DNA of 64,000 nucleotides, taken from positions 124,001 through 188,000 of the forward strand of contig NZ_JALJCL010000002.1 in NCBI RefSeq assembly GCF_023698535.1. Direction: 5' to 3'. The notes under the pieces were generated by a model, which saw only the letters and a program-made list of their open reading frames with translations, did no database searches and was not told the DNA's origin. The position numbers and the translations under genes are program-made. Shown here in pieces: positions 9,093 through 16,737 of the stretch (the stretch's first letter is position 1; each line of letters begins with the position of its first letter). This DNA is from Halorientalis regularis. Its GTDB lineage: Archaea; Halobacteriota; Halobacteria; Halobacteriales; Haloarculaceae.

Positions 9093-10009
9093 CGCTGGGC
9101 CTCCGCCGGTTCGGGGGCGGTGCCGTCGTCGAGCTCGTCGAGTACCGCGTGGAGCGCGTCGAGCGTCTCGTCGGTGGCCCGCGAGAGCGGCGAGCGCATC
9201 CGGCCCGAGTCGTAGTGGCCGCGGATCTCCATGGCCTCCTTGATCGGGATGGGGTTGCTCTCGGTGAACAGGACCCGGAACAGTTCGCCGAGTTCGTGGT
9301 GGTACTCACGGGCGCGTTCGTAGTCGCCCGAGAGCGCAGCACCGACCAGCGCGCAGGTCCGGGCGGGTTCGACGTTGGCAGAGACGGAGATACAGCCACT
9401 GCCGCCGGTGGCGATGATCGGCAGGGTCATCGCGTCGTCGCCCGAGAGGACCTCGAAGTTCTCCTCGCGCGTGCGCTCGATGACCTCGGTGATGCGATTC
9501 ATGTCACCGGAGGCGGCCTTGTAGCCGACGATGTTTTCGTGTTCGGCCAGCGTCACGGCGGACTCGACGGCGATGTTGCGGCCGGTCCGGGAGGGAACGT
9601 TGTAGATGATCTGCGGGAGGTCGACCGCGTCGGCGACCTGTCGGAAGTGGTGTTCCATGCCGGCGGGTTCGGGCTTGTTGTAGTACGGCGAGATGAGCAG
9701 GAGGCCGTCGGCACCGGCGTCGGCGGCGCGTTCGGAGAGGTCCAGCGCCTCGCGGGTGTTGTTGGAGCCGGAGCCGGCGATCACGGGCACGTCGTCGACG
9801 GCGTCGGTGACGGCCTCGATGACCTCGACGTGCTGGTCGTGCGAGAGCGTCGCGCTCTCGCCGGTGGTGCCCATGGGCACGACGCCGTCGACGCCGCGCT
9901 GTTCGAGCCACTGGGCGTGGTCGCGAAGTGTCTCGAAATCGATGCTCTCGTCTGCGTGGAACGGCGTGGTCATCGCGGGGAACACGCCGGTGAACGTCTC
10001 GTGTGTCAT
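9089..10009 (-). CDS. dapA: 4-hydroxy-tetrahydrodipicolinate synthase
   Basis: First step of the diaminopimelate pathway: condenses pyruvate with aspartate semialdehyde through a Schiff base. A TIM-barrel aldolase of 306 residues with GTTGES at 47-52, the catalytic tyrosine in IIYNVPSRTG (Y136) and the Schiff-base lysine in VGYKAASGD (K164). First gene of the six-gene operon; downstream genes overlap it in sequence. No long leader or attenuator is obvious in the 300 bases upstream. In many organisms DapA is inhibited by lysine; whether this one is cannot be seen. Confidence 0.95.
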   Translation of the reverse strand: MTHETFTGVFPAMTTPFHADESIDFETLRDHAQWLEQRGVDGVVPMGTTGESATLSHDQHVEVIEAVTDAVDDVPVIAGSGSNNTREALDLSERAADAGADGLLLISPYYNKPEPAGMEHHFRQVADAVDLPQIIYNVPSRTGRNIAVESAVTLAEHENIVGYKAASGDMNRITEVIERTREENFEVLSGDDAMTLPIIATGGSGCISVSANVEPARTCALVGAALSGDYERAREYHHELGELFRVLFTESNPIPIKEAMEIRGHYDSGRMRSPLSRATDETLDALHAVLDELDDGTAPEPAEAQR

Positions 10010-10313
10010 TGCTGTGTTGTGTACGGGTTGGGGGGTCGGTCGGAGATCGGTGCGCGCGAGACAACGAACACGGCCCGCGACAGGGGCGCTACGCCCGCCG
10101 TGAGCCTACCGCGCGCGTTTGCGTTTGCTGGTCCCCCGAAAACGGACCGCGCCACACCGGTGGCTGGTCGGCGACCCAGCGAGTTCCAGCGTGGCCCGAT
10201 GCATACACGAGCGACCGTGCGGAGAGAACTTAGTCGTTGCGACACTTCCCCGCCGGTTCGGGACCATCACCCGTCCGGCAGGGTTTATCCGGCGGGGTCT
10301 CCAAACACCGCGT
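10010..10313. other. Divergent intergenic region between dapA and the NYN-domain gene
   Basis: About 300 bases without a credible gene. Short open frames on both strands lack family resemblance and read as arginine/proline-rich composition. It must hold the promoter of the lysine operon on the minus strand; I see no clear TATA box within 40 bases of the dapA start, so that transcript may have a leader. On the plus strand a TATA-like TTTATCC precedes the next gene. Confidence 0.5.
10284..10290 (+). promoter_or_regulatory. TATA-like box for the NYN-domain gene
   Basis: TTTATCC lies 24-30 bases before the ATG at 10314, the spacing expected for a leaderless haloarchaeal transcript, and supports the chosen start. 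Confidence 0.5.
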
Positions 10314-10811
10314 ATGACTGACGTGCATCCCGGGCAGCGCGTGGCGATGCTCGCCGACGCGCAGAACCTCTATCACACCGCCCGGAGTCTCTATACGCGC
10401 AACATCGACTACGCGTCACTGCTGGACGAAGGCGTCAACGGCCGGGAGCTGACGCGTGCGATCGCCTACGTGATCCGCGCCGAGGCAGAAGACGAGGAGA
10501 GTTTCTTCGAGGCGCTGGTCGATATCGGATTCGAGACGAAGATCAAGGACATCAAGACCTTCGGCGACGGGTCGAAGAAGGCCGACTGGGACGTGGGGAT
10601 GAGCCTGGACGCGGTCACGCTGGCCGATCACGTCGATACCGTCGTCCTCTGTACCGGCGACGGCGACTTCTCGCGGCTCTGTCGCCACCTCAAACACGAG
10701 GGCTGCAAGGTCGAGATCATGGCCTTCCGCGAGTCGACCGCCGAGGAACTGATCGAGGCGGCGGACACGTTCCGCGACCTCAGCGAGGAACAGGAGACGT
10801 TCTTGCTCTAG
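10314..10811 (+). CDS. NYN/LabA-like domain protein, putative RNase
   Basis: A 165-residue single-domain protein of the NYN (DUF88, LabA-like) group, which share a PIN-like metal-dependent nuclease fold. The acidic active-site pattern is visible: ADAQNLY (D15, N18), KKADWDVGMSLDA (D91, D93) and CTGDGDFSRL (D116, D118). The substrate is unknown; related proteins act on RNA. The ATG at 10314 has a TATA-like box at the right distance, while the upstream open frame does not look coding. Its stop shares a CTAG with the stop of the convergent gene at 10808. Confidence 0.85.
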   Translation: MTDVHPGQRVAMLADAQNLYHTARSLYTRNIDYASLLDEGVNGRELTRAIAYVIRAEAEDEESFFEALVDIGFETKIKDIKTFGDGSKKADWDVGMSLDAVTLADHVDTVVLCTGDGDFSRLCRHLKHEGCKVEIMAFRESTAEELIEAADTFRDLSEEQETFLL

Positions 10812-10990
10812 ACCGGCTGGCCGCCTTCGGAAGTGCCCAGGAGCACCGATCCGGCCGCCAGCAACAGCGCCGCGATGCTCCCGGCGATGGCCGGCAGCGG
10901 CAACTGCTGGAGACCCGTCCCGAGGATCAGCACCGAACCGATCAGCAGCAAGACCGCACCGACCACGACTTTCATCGAACTCGTTGGCAT
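10808..10990 (-). CDS. Small two-helix membrane protein
   Basis: A 60-residue protein starting MPTSSMKVVVGAVLLL, with two hydrophobic segments (VVVGAVLLLIGSVLILGTGL and LPAIAGSIAALLLAAGSVLLG). The internal ATG at 10975 (MKVVVG) is an alternative start. The last codons share CTAG with the convergent NYN gene. Family not recognised. Confidence 0.6.
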   Translation of the reverse strand: MPTSSMKVVVGAVLLLIGSVLILGTGLQQLPLPAIAGSIAALLLAAGSVLLGTSEGGQPV

Positions 10991-11156
10991 GTTGCCCGAA
11001 GGTATGTAATTCTCGCGTATAAATCCATCCAAAACCACCGGCAGACGAAATGATAACTCGTGACAAGGCACAGTCATCGCGGTGATTGGTAACACGAACC
11101 AATACTTTCGTCGCGGGTGGAAGGTGTTTAGTCGCTGGCTCGGGAACGAGGAGGCG

Positions 11157-11672
11157 ATGAACGACGAGGACGGGCGGATGCTCCGCCGGGTAGCGGATTA
11201 TCAGTTCGGTGCGGATGCGGGCGCGGCGCTGTTCCCGCCGGACGAAGGTCTGGAAATCTATCGGACGACCTCCGGCCGGCCACAGCAGGTGGTCGCCGAC
11301 GCCGGTCGGCTGGTGACCTACGCCGTCGAGGGTCGGTTCACGCTCAGTCCGGCCGGCGCGCGGCGACTGCTCGGCGCGCTCGACGACCCCACACACCGCG
11401 TCGTGGTCGGCGAGGACAGCGACCCGTTCGTCCGGGAGGGGCGCAACACCTTCGCGAAGTTCGTCCAGCGGGCCGATCCGGGCGTCCGGCCGGGCGACGA
11501 GGTGGCGGTCGTCCGCGACGACGACACCCTGCTCGGCGTCGGCCGCGCCGAACTGGCCGGCGAGGACATGCTCGACTTCGAGACGGGGATGGCCGTGTTC
11601 GTGCGCCACGGGGTCGGGCCGGCCGAGGCCGGTGACGGCGATACAGACGCTGAGAGAGAAGAAGCGAGCTAA
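11157..11672 (+). CDS. PUA-domain protein, putative RNA-binding
   Basis: A 171-residue protein whose C-terminal half (from HRVVVGEDSDPFVREGRNTFAK, with RPGDEVAVVR, LLGVGRAEL and GMAVFVRHGVG) is a PUA domain, as found in archaeosine transglycosylases and rRNA/tRNA modifying enzymes. The N-terminal half has no catalytic motif I recognise; similar stand-alone archaeal PUA proteins are thought to act in RNA modification or translation. Start ATG at 11157 is preceded by GGAGG; the frame is open 25 codons further upstream. It is followed by two strong hairpins and then the NAC gene. Confidence 0.8.
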   Translation: MNDEDGRMLRRVADYQFGADAGAALFPPDEGLEIYRTTSGRPQQVVADAGRLVTYAVEGRFTLSPAGARRLLGALDDPTHRVVVGEDSDPFVREGRNTFAKFVQRADPGVRPGDEVAVVRDDDTLLGVGRAELAGEDMLDFETGMAVFVRHGVGPAEAGDGDTDAEREEAS

Positions 11673-11689
11673 GCGAGGCGGTAGCGGAG

Positions 11690-11711
11690 GCGGGGCGGTT
11701 GCGGGGCGGTT
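11690..11711 (+). repeat. Tandem 11-base G-rich repeat
   Basis: GCGGGGCGGTT occurs twice back to back, and the following 45 bases contain further GCGGTTGCGG variants. It sits just after the PUA gene and before the terminator-like hairpin; G-rich tracts like this could form a quadruplex on the plus strand or transcript. Confidence 0.55.
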
Positions 11712-11757
11712 GCGGATGCTGTGCGGTGGCGGTTGCGGAGACGGCCAGCGCAGCACC

Positions 11758-11790
11758 GGAACTCGCGCCGTGCGCGAGTTCCGCTTTTTT
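11758..11790 (+). terminator. Hairpin followed by T6, intrinsic-terminator-like
   Basis: A perfect 11-base stem (GGAACTCGCGC, loop CGT, GCGCGAGTTCC) is followed after GC by six T residues at 11785-11790. Archaeal RNA polymerase terminates mainly at oligo-T; the stem makes this unusually bacterial in appearance. It lies 86 bases after the PUA gene. Confidence 0.65.
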
Positions 11791-11798
11791 CGCCCACG

Positions 11799-11841
11799 TT
11801 TTTTCACGAGGGGGTCGCCCCACGACCCGCTCGTGAAAAAA
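11799..11841. repeat. Long palindromic element upstream of nac
   Basis: TTTTTTCACGAG pairs with CTCGTGAAAAAA at the outer ends and GGGTCG pairs with CGACCC inside, leaving the loop CCCCA and one G-G mismatch: 18 paired positions of a 43-base element. It has oligo-T on the 5' side on both strands. Position suggests termination from either direction or regulation of the NAC gene 45 bases downstream. Confidence 0.7.
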
Positions 11842-11885
11842 GGTGGTGCGAAGAGATTTTGAGTGCAGGGCGCGACCTCCTGGGT

Positions 11886-12275
11886 ATGTTCGGAGGAGGC
11901 GGCTTCGATCCGCAGAAGATGCAACAGATGATGGACCAGTTCGGCATCGACATCGACGAACTCGACGCCGAGGAGGTGATCATCCGCACGGCCGACGAGG
12001 AACTCGTGTTCACCGACGCCGAGGTCCAGCGGATGGACGCCCAGGGACAGGAGACCTACCAGGTCATCGGGACGCCCGAGAGCCGCGAGCCCGGCGAGGC
12101 GTCGGCGGTCGAGAGCGGTGACGGCGACTCGGGCGAGAGCGGTGGCGGCGGCGGCATTCCCGACGCCGACATCGAGATCGTCGCCAACCGCGCCGGCGTG
12201 ACCGAGGACGACGCTCGCGAGGCCCTCGAAGCGGAGGACGGCGACCTCGCGGCGGCCGTCGAGCGCCTGGAGTAA
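11886..12275 (+). CDS. nac: Nascent polypeptide-associated complex protein
   Basis: Archaeal NAC, a homodimeric ribosome-associated chaperone that binds nascent chains. 129 residues: N-terminal [20 protein letters not shown], a NAC beta-barrel core ([18 protein letters not shown] to TYQVIG), an acidic glycine-rich linker, and a C-terminal UBA domain ([20 protein letters not shown]). This order is typical. A T-rich stretch GATTTTGAG ends about 25 bases before the ATG, consistent with a leaderless mRNA. The tRNA methyltransferase gene starts two bases after the stop, so the two are probably co-transcribed. Confidence 0.95.
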   Translation: MFGGGGFDPQKMQQMMDQFGIDIDELDAEEVIIRTADEELVFTDAEVQRMDAQGQETYQVIGTPESREPGEASAVESGDGDSGESGGGGGIPDADIEIVANRAGVTEDDAREALEAEDGDLAAAVERLE

Positions 12276-12276
12276 C

Positions 12277-12996
12277 GTGGCGCTGTTGCTGGTCCGGGAC
12301 GACCGCGAGTACCTCCTGGAACGGGGCGAGCGTCTGGAGACGGACCTGGGCATCCTCGAAGTGCCCGAGGACGCCGCGGCGGGGGAGGTCGTCACGACGC
12401 ACCTCGACGAGGGGTTCACGGTCCGTGAGCTGCGGGGCCCGGACTGTTTCAACCACTTCGAGCGCACGGGCGCGCCGATGATGCCACGCGACGTGGGGCT
12501 GATCATGGGCCACACCGGGGTCTCCGAGAGCGACACGGTACTTGACGCGGGGACGGGGACCGGCGTCCTCGCGGCGTACATGGGCCGGGCGGGGGCCGAC
12601 GTGATCACCTACGAGCAGGACGCCGAGTTCGCCGACGTGGCCCGCGAGAACATGGAACTGGCCGGCGTCGACGAGCAGGTCGACGTGCGGACGGGCGACG
12701 TGACGGAGAACCTGGATGTGGGACCGGTAGACGTGCTGACGCTGGACACGGAGGACGCGGCGACGGTGGTCGAACACGCCGCGGACCTGCTGACGCCGGG
12801 CGGGTGTCTGGCGGTGTACTCGCCGTTCGTCGAGCAGGCTCGCGAGGTCGCCCGGACGGCGCGCGGCGTCGGGCTAGAGGGGGTCGAGACGCTGGAGACG
12901 ATCCAGCGGGAGATGGACTTCGACGACCGGGGGTCCCGGCCCTCGACGGCAGGGGTCGGCCACACCGGCTTCCTGACGTTCGCCCGGCGAGAGTGA
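12277..12996 (+). CDS. tRNA (adenine-N1)-methyltransferase, TrmI family
   Basis: SAM-dependent enzyme that in archaea methylates A57/A58 of the tRNA T loop. 239 residues with an N-terminal beta domain (LVRDDREYLLERGERLETDLG) and a Rossmann fold with motif I LDAGTGTGVLAAYMG at 89-103, preceded by PQ-site-like MMPRDVGLIMGHTG. The GTG start at 12277 follows the nac stop by one base. A small gene follows three bases after its stop. Family assignment is strong; the exact target adenosines are inferred from characterised archaeal TrmI. Confidence 0.9.
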   Translation: MALLLVRDDREYLLERGERLETDLGILEVPEDAAAGEVVTTHLDEGFTVRELRGPDCFNHFERTGAPMMPRDVGLIMGHTGVSESDTVLDAGTGTGVLAAYMGRAGADVITYEQDAEFADVARENMELAGVDEQVDVRTGDVTENLDVGPVDVLTLDTEDAATVVEHAADLLTPGGCLAVYSPFVEQAREVARTARGVGLEGVETLETIQREMDFDDRGSRPSTAGVGHTGFLTFARRE

Positions 12997-12999
12997 GCC

Positions 13000-13398
13000 A
13001 TGCCCGACCGACGCGACCCGGATCGGCAGGGGATTCTCGGGGCGGTCGACGGCGCGCTCACGATGGCGACCGCGCCCGCCGTGGAGACCGCCGCCAATCT
13101 GCTCGTGGACCTCGATGATGCGCGCCTTCGGCTGCGGTCTGTCGGCGGGCCCGTCCACATCGAAATCGACCGGTTCCGCGAGGCCGTCCGGATCGTCCGG
13201 ACCGAGGGAGCGACACTGGAACGACTCGACGCGACGCTACGGGCCGGCGGGTACACCGCGGCGGTGTACGTCGGGGAGACCCGGGTGGCGTTGCTCGGTG
13301 TCGGTGCCGATCCGGGACGCGTGAGCCGGTGGCTCGGTGACGGGCGGACCGAGTTGCTGGCCCGCGGGGTCGTTACGGCGGCCGTTCGCCACCGCTAA
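13000..13398 (+). CDS. Conserved-looking protein of unknown function, 132 residues
   Basis: Starts three bases after the trmI-type gene and is read in the same direction, so probably in the nac operon. No membrane segment or zinc motif. A central region (VHIEIDRFREAVRIVR and LDATLRAGGYTAAVYVGETRVALLG) suggests an alpha/beta domain. No catalytic residues are recognisable and I do not assign a function. Its stop (TAA) overlaps the stop of the convergent gene by three bases. Confidence 0.65.
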   Translation: MPDRRDPDRQGILGAVDGALTMATAPAVETAANLLVDLDDARLRLRSVGGPVHIEIDRFREAVRIVRTEGATLERLDATLRAGGYTAAVYVGETRVALLGVGADPGRVSRWLGDGRTELLARGVVTAAVRHR

Positions 13399-13994
13399 CG
13401 GACGGATTTGACCAGGGTGAGCAATTCCTGCCGGAAGGAGTTCGGGTCGATGTCGATGCCGGGGATCGAGATGCCCAGCAGGTCCGACAGCGACGCCGCG
13501 GGGTAGGCACCGCCGGCCAGCCGGAATTCGCCGCCGTTGGACCAGACGGCGAGGTACCCCTCGACGGGCACGTCGACGACGCTGGTCTCGATGGACGCCT
13601 CGTAGGCCTGCAACGAGGCGCGGTCACCGGTCTCGACGCGGATGCGGTCGTGGCCGGCCTTCGATATTTCGCCGAAACCGCGATCCTGCAGTCGGTTCTT
13701 GAACACGCTGTTTGCCTGCGTGCGGACGGTCGTGAAGACGGCCGCCGGGCCGACGGTCGGGGGAAGCGAGGGGGTAAACTCCAGTCGGGTCGCGAAGAAA
13801 AAGCGCCACATGCGGTCGACGGAACCACCGGTGAGCGTGCTGACCGTGGACCGGAGGTTTTCGTCGTCGTAGACGGCGGTGTGACCGACGACGCGGGCGA
13901 CCGGTAGTTCGAAAACGGTCTCGCTCGACCTGTCGGTGACGGCCCAGCCATCGAGTTCGTCGTCGGGTACCCGTGGGGTCCCGTCACCGCTCAT
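13395..13994 (-). CDS. Conserved haloarchaeal protein, unknown function
   Basis: A 199-residue soluble protein. Landmarks are FELPVARVVGHTAVYDD, VDRMWRFFFATRLEFTPSLP and LAVWSNGGEFRLAGGAYP. I recall this arrangement in a widespread haloarchaeal family (possibly DUF6517), but the number is from memory. No cysteine pairs or membrane helix. Located three bases downstream of the TFS gene on the same strand, so likely co-transcribed with it. Confidence 0.7.
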   Translation of the reverse strand: MSGDGTPRVPDDELDGWAVTDRSSETVFELPVARVVGHTAVYDDENLRSTVSTLTGGSVDRMWRFFFATRLEFTPSLPPTVGPAAVFTTVRTQANSVFKNRLQDRGFGEISKAGHDRIRVETGDRASLQAYEASIETSVVDVPVEGYLAVWSNGGEFRLAGGAYPAASLSDLLGISIPGIDIDPNSFRQELLTLVKSVR

Positions 13995-13997
13995 GCG

Positions 13998-14321
13998 TCA
14001 GTGATCGTCCTCACGCCACTTGTGTTCACACTCGGTGCAGGTGAAGAATCGCGTCTCGCTCTCGTCGGCCGCGCGGATCTGTTTCATCTCCCAGAACGCG
14101 CGGTCGTTGCCACACTCGGGACACTTGGCTCCGGTCGTCGGGCCCATATCCTCGGCGTCGACCTCCGAGGTGTCGATCACCTCACTTTCTTCCTGGGACT
14201 GGGTGGAAGTCATCGCCGCTTCCTTCTCCGAGTCACGAGGCGTCTCGTACCCACAGCTCCCGCAGATCCACATTCCGTCGTCGGTTTTCATCATCGAACC
14301 GCACTCGTCACAGAACTCCAT
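13998..14321 (-). CDS. tfs: Transcription factor S (TFIIS/RPB9-like)
   Basis: Archaeal TFS stimulates RNA cleavage by backtracked RNA polymerase. 107 residues with two zinc ribbons: C4, C7, C20, C23 in the N-terminal ribbon and C67, C70, C95, C98 in the C-terminal one. The catalytic acidic pair of the TFIIS hairpin is present as RAADESETRFF (D86, E87). The acidic linker between ribbons fits a haloarchaeal protein. Full-length and intact, so cleavage activity is expected. Confidence 0.95.
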   Translation of the reverse strand: MEFCDECGSMMKTDDGMWICGSCGYETPRDSEKEAAMTSTQSQEESEVIDTSEVDAEDMGPTTGAKCPECGNDRAFWEMKQIRAADESETRFFTCTECEHKWREDDH

Positions 14322-14463
14322 GTTAGCTACCAGTTACAGGATGCCCCCCTAAAACCCCCTCGGATCCCACAGACGTGGCGCCGCGATCCGGGCCCGCGAC
14401 CGGCGCGGGACCGCGACCCCGGATCACAACGATCAAACGGAGAGCGCCCTCGTGTGTGGACAG

Positions 14464-15756
14464 ATGTTCGGGACGGACCGTCGGGTGCTGGTGCTGGCGC
14501 TGGCACGGATGGCCGACGCGGTGGCCAACTCCTTTCTGATCGTCGTCCTGCCGCTGTTCATCGCCAGCGGCGGTGTCGACATCACGGGACTGGTCGGCTC
14601 GACGGTGCCGGTCGTCGGCCTCCTCGTCACCGAGGAACTCCTGATCGGCGTCGTCCTCTCGCTCTTTGGCCTGCTCAACAGCGTCGGGCAACCGTTCACC
14701 GGCCGGCTCTCCGACCGAACCGGCAAGCGGAAACTGTACGTCCTGCTGGGGCTGGCACTGCTGGCGGTCGCGTCGCTGGGCTACCTGTACACGGACAGTT
14801 ACACCGTCATCGTCAGTCTCCGGATGTTACAGGGCGTCGGTGCGGCGTTCACGATTCCCTGCACCATCGCGCTGGTGAACGAACTCGCGACCGAGACCAG
14901 TCGCGGCGGGAACTTCGGCGTGTTCAACACCTTCCGCCTGCTCGGCTTCGGGTTCGGCCCCGTCGTCGCCGGAACGGTCGTCGAGGCCGGCCCCTACCGG
15001 CTCCCGGCCGCCGGCGGTCTCTCGGGGTTCGACGCCGCCTTCCTCGTCGCCGTCGTCGGGGCGCTGGTGAGCTTCGGGCTGGTGAGTCTCCTGGTCTCGG
15101 ACCCGGAGGAGACGAGAGCGACCGCTGGCGAGGAACTCGACCTCGCGATCAGAGATCCGAACGGCCGACACCTGCTCGATCCGGTCTTCGCCATCGCAGT
15201 CGCGACGCTGTGTCTCTCGGTAGGGATCGCGCTCTTCGCGACGCTCCAGGGTCGGATCAACGCCCGGCTCGGACAGGCCCCGGTTCTGTTCGGCCTCCAG
15301 TTCGCCGCGGTCGTCATCGCCAACGTCGTCTTCCAGATTCCCATCGGCCGGGCCAGCGACCGGTACGGTCGTCGCCCCTTCCTGCTGGTCGGGTCGGCCC
15401 TGCTCGCGCCCGCGGTCCTCGCGCAGGGGCTCGTGACCACACCAGCGGGAATGCTCGCCGCCCGGACGCTCCACGGCGTCGCGGTCGGGATGGTGTACGC
15501 GCCGGGACTGGCGCTGGCCGGCGATCTCACCGGGGAGGGCCAGTCCGGGACGAAGCTCTCCCTGCTGACGATGGCGTTCGGTCTCGGGACGGCGCTCGGG
15601 CCACTCGTGTCGGGCTACCTCGTCCGCTTTGGCTTCGTCGTCCCCTTCGCATTCGGCGGTGCACTCGGCCTGGTGGCGCTGGGACTGGTCTACACCCAGG
15701 TCGAGGAGACGCTCCCGGATGCCGGCGGTAAGACGGACGCAGTGCCGCAGGACTGA
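14464..15756 (+). CDS. Major facilitator superfamily transporter
   Basis: A 430-residue protein with about 12 predicted membrane helices. The MFS loop 2-3 signature appears as GRLSDRTGKRKLY and again in the second half as GRASDRYGRRPFL, showing the internal duplication. Haloarchaeal relatives are often annotated as drug or sugar efflux pumps; the substrate cannot be told. Starts at ATG 14464; a GTG four codons upstream (14452) is possible. Stands alone between convergently oriented neighbours. Confidence 0.9.
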   Translation: MFGTDRRVLVLALARMADAVANSFLIVVLPLFIASGGVDITGLVGSTVPVVGLLVTEELLIGVVLSLFGLLNSVGQPFTGRLSDRTGKRKLYVLLGLALLAVASLGYLYTDSYTVIVSLRMLQGVGAAFTIPCTIALVNELATETSRGGNFGVFNTFRLLGFGFGPVVAGTVVEAGPYRLPAAGGLSGFDAAFLVAVVGALVSFGLVSLLVSDPEETRATAGEELDLAIRDPNGRHLLDPVFAIAVATLCLSVGIALFATLQGRINARLGQAPVLFGLQFAAVVIANVVFQIPIGRASDRYGRRPFLLVGSALLAPAVLAQGLVTTPAGMLAARTLHGVAVGMVYAPGLALAGDLTGEGQSGTKLSLLTMAFGLGTALGPLVSGYLVRFGFVVPFAFGGALGLVALGLVYTQVEETLPDAGGKTDAVPQD

Positions 15757-15783
15757 GGGGGCGGCGGAGAAGAGTGGGGGGAC

Positions 15784-16677
15784 TCAGTTGTTGGCCTGCC
15801 AGTCGTCGCAGGCTTCCATGTCGTTCATGACCTCGGTGTGGAGGGTGCAGGCGGGCCGGATCTCGCCGTCGGCCCGGACGTACTGGAAGTGCTCGCAGTT
15901 GCCACAGTAGGCGTCGGGTTGACCGCGAGTCTCGGCGGCCTCGACCACCTCGTCGGGCACCGGTTCGGCGTCGTCCATCCCGCCCTGCTGAGCGGCCGCG
16001 CCGCCGTCGCTCGCGGCAGTCTGGCCGCCCGTGGGTGTGTGGGTCTCCTCGCGGGCGTAGAGCACGTCATCCTTGTCGGCGCTGTTGGTCTGGGTCTGGA
16101 CTTCGCCGTCGGGGTTCTGCCCGAACAGGCCGATCCCACCCAGCCCGGGGACGGAACCGGAGACTTCGAGGATGCGGGTCGTCCCTTCGTCGGTCACTTC
16201 CATGCGGACCGTGCCGCCGGGGTCGGTGCGGGTCTTGAAGTTGGCGACGGCGACGAACAGACACCAGAACAGCGTGATCGTCCCGAGGAAGTAGACGACG
16301 ACCACGGGCAGGGTGAGGTCCGGGCCGCTCCCGGAGCCGACCCACTGGTAGGGGTAGGCCTCCCGGAAGAGGACGACGCCGAACACCGAGAGGCTCGCGC
16401 CGATCACGGCCGCCGCCCGGGCGCGCTGGGAGGCGGGGAGGACGGCGAAGCTCCCGAGGAACGCCGCCGGCAACCCCAGCCCCGCGAGGACGCCGGCCAG
16501 TTCCCGCGCGCCGAAGGTCGTGAGGCCGAACTGGTCGGCCAGCCCGGTCGTCGCGACGACGATGGCGGTGACGACCATCACTGCCCCGAGACCGAACAGC
16601 GACAGGCCGAGGAATCGCCGGCGTCGACCCGCGACACCGCCGACGCCGCCGTCGTAGACGTCCGTCAGGTTTGCCAT
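15784..16677 (-). CDS. Membrane protein with C-terminal cysteine motif
   Basis: 297 residues: a short N-terminus (MANLTDVYDGG), four hydrophobic helices up to about residue 145, a soluble middle and a C-terminal metal-site-like segment (YCGNCEHFQYVRADG, then ACTLHTEVMNDMEACDDW). It corresponds, from memory, to the haloarchaeal family listed as DUF7139; function unknown. The start is set at ATG 16677, with a T-rich box (GGGTTGTTTTGTGG) about 26-35 bases upstream on the minus strand; the nine codons upstream are unlikely to be coding. Confidence 0.78.
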   Translation of the reverse strand: MANLTDVYDGGVGGVAGRRRRFLGLSLFGLGAVMVVTAIVVATTGLADQFGLTTFGARELAGVLAGLGLPAAFLGSFAVLPASQRARAAAVIGASLSVFGVVLFREAYPYQWVGSGSGPDLTLPVVVVYFLGTITLFWCLFVAVANFKTRTDPGGTVRMEVTDEGTTRILEVSGSVPGLGGIGLFGQNPDGEVQTQTNSADKDDVLYAREETHTPTGGQTAASDGGAAAQQGGMDDAEPVPDEVVEAAETRGQPDAYCGNCEHFQYVRADGEIRPACTLHTEVMNDMEACDDWQANN

Positions 16678-16737
16678 GCGGGGCGGTACGTGACCAGTCC
16701 ACAAAACAACCCGTCAGACACGCGGCAGACGGCCCGG

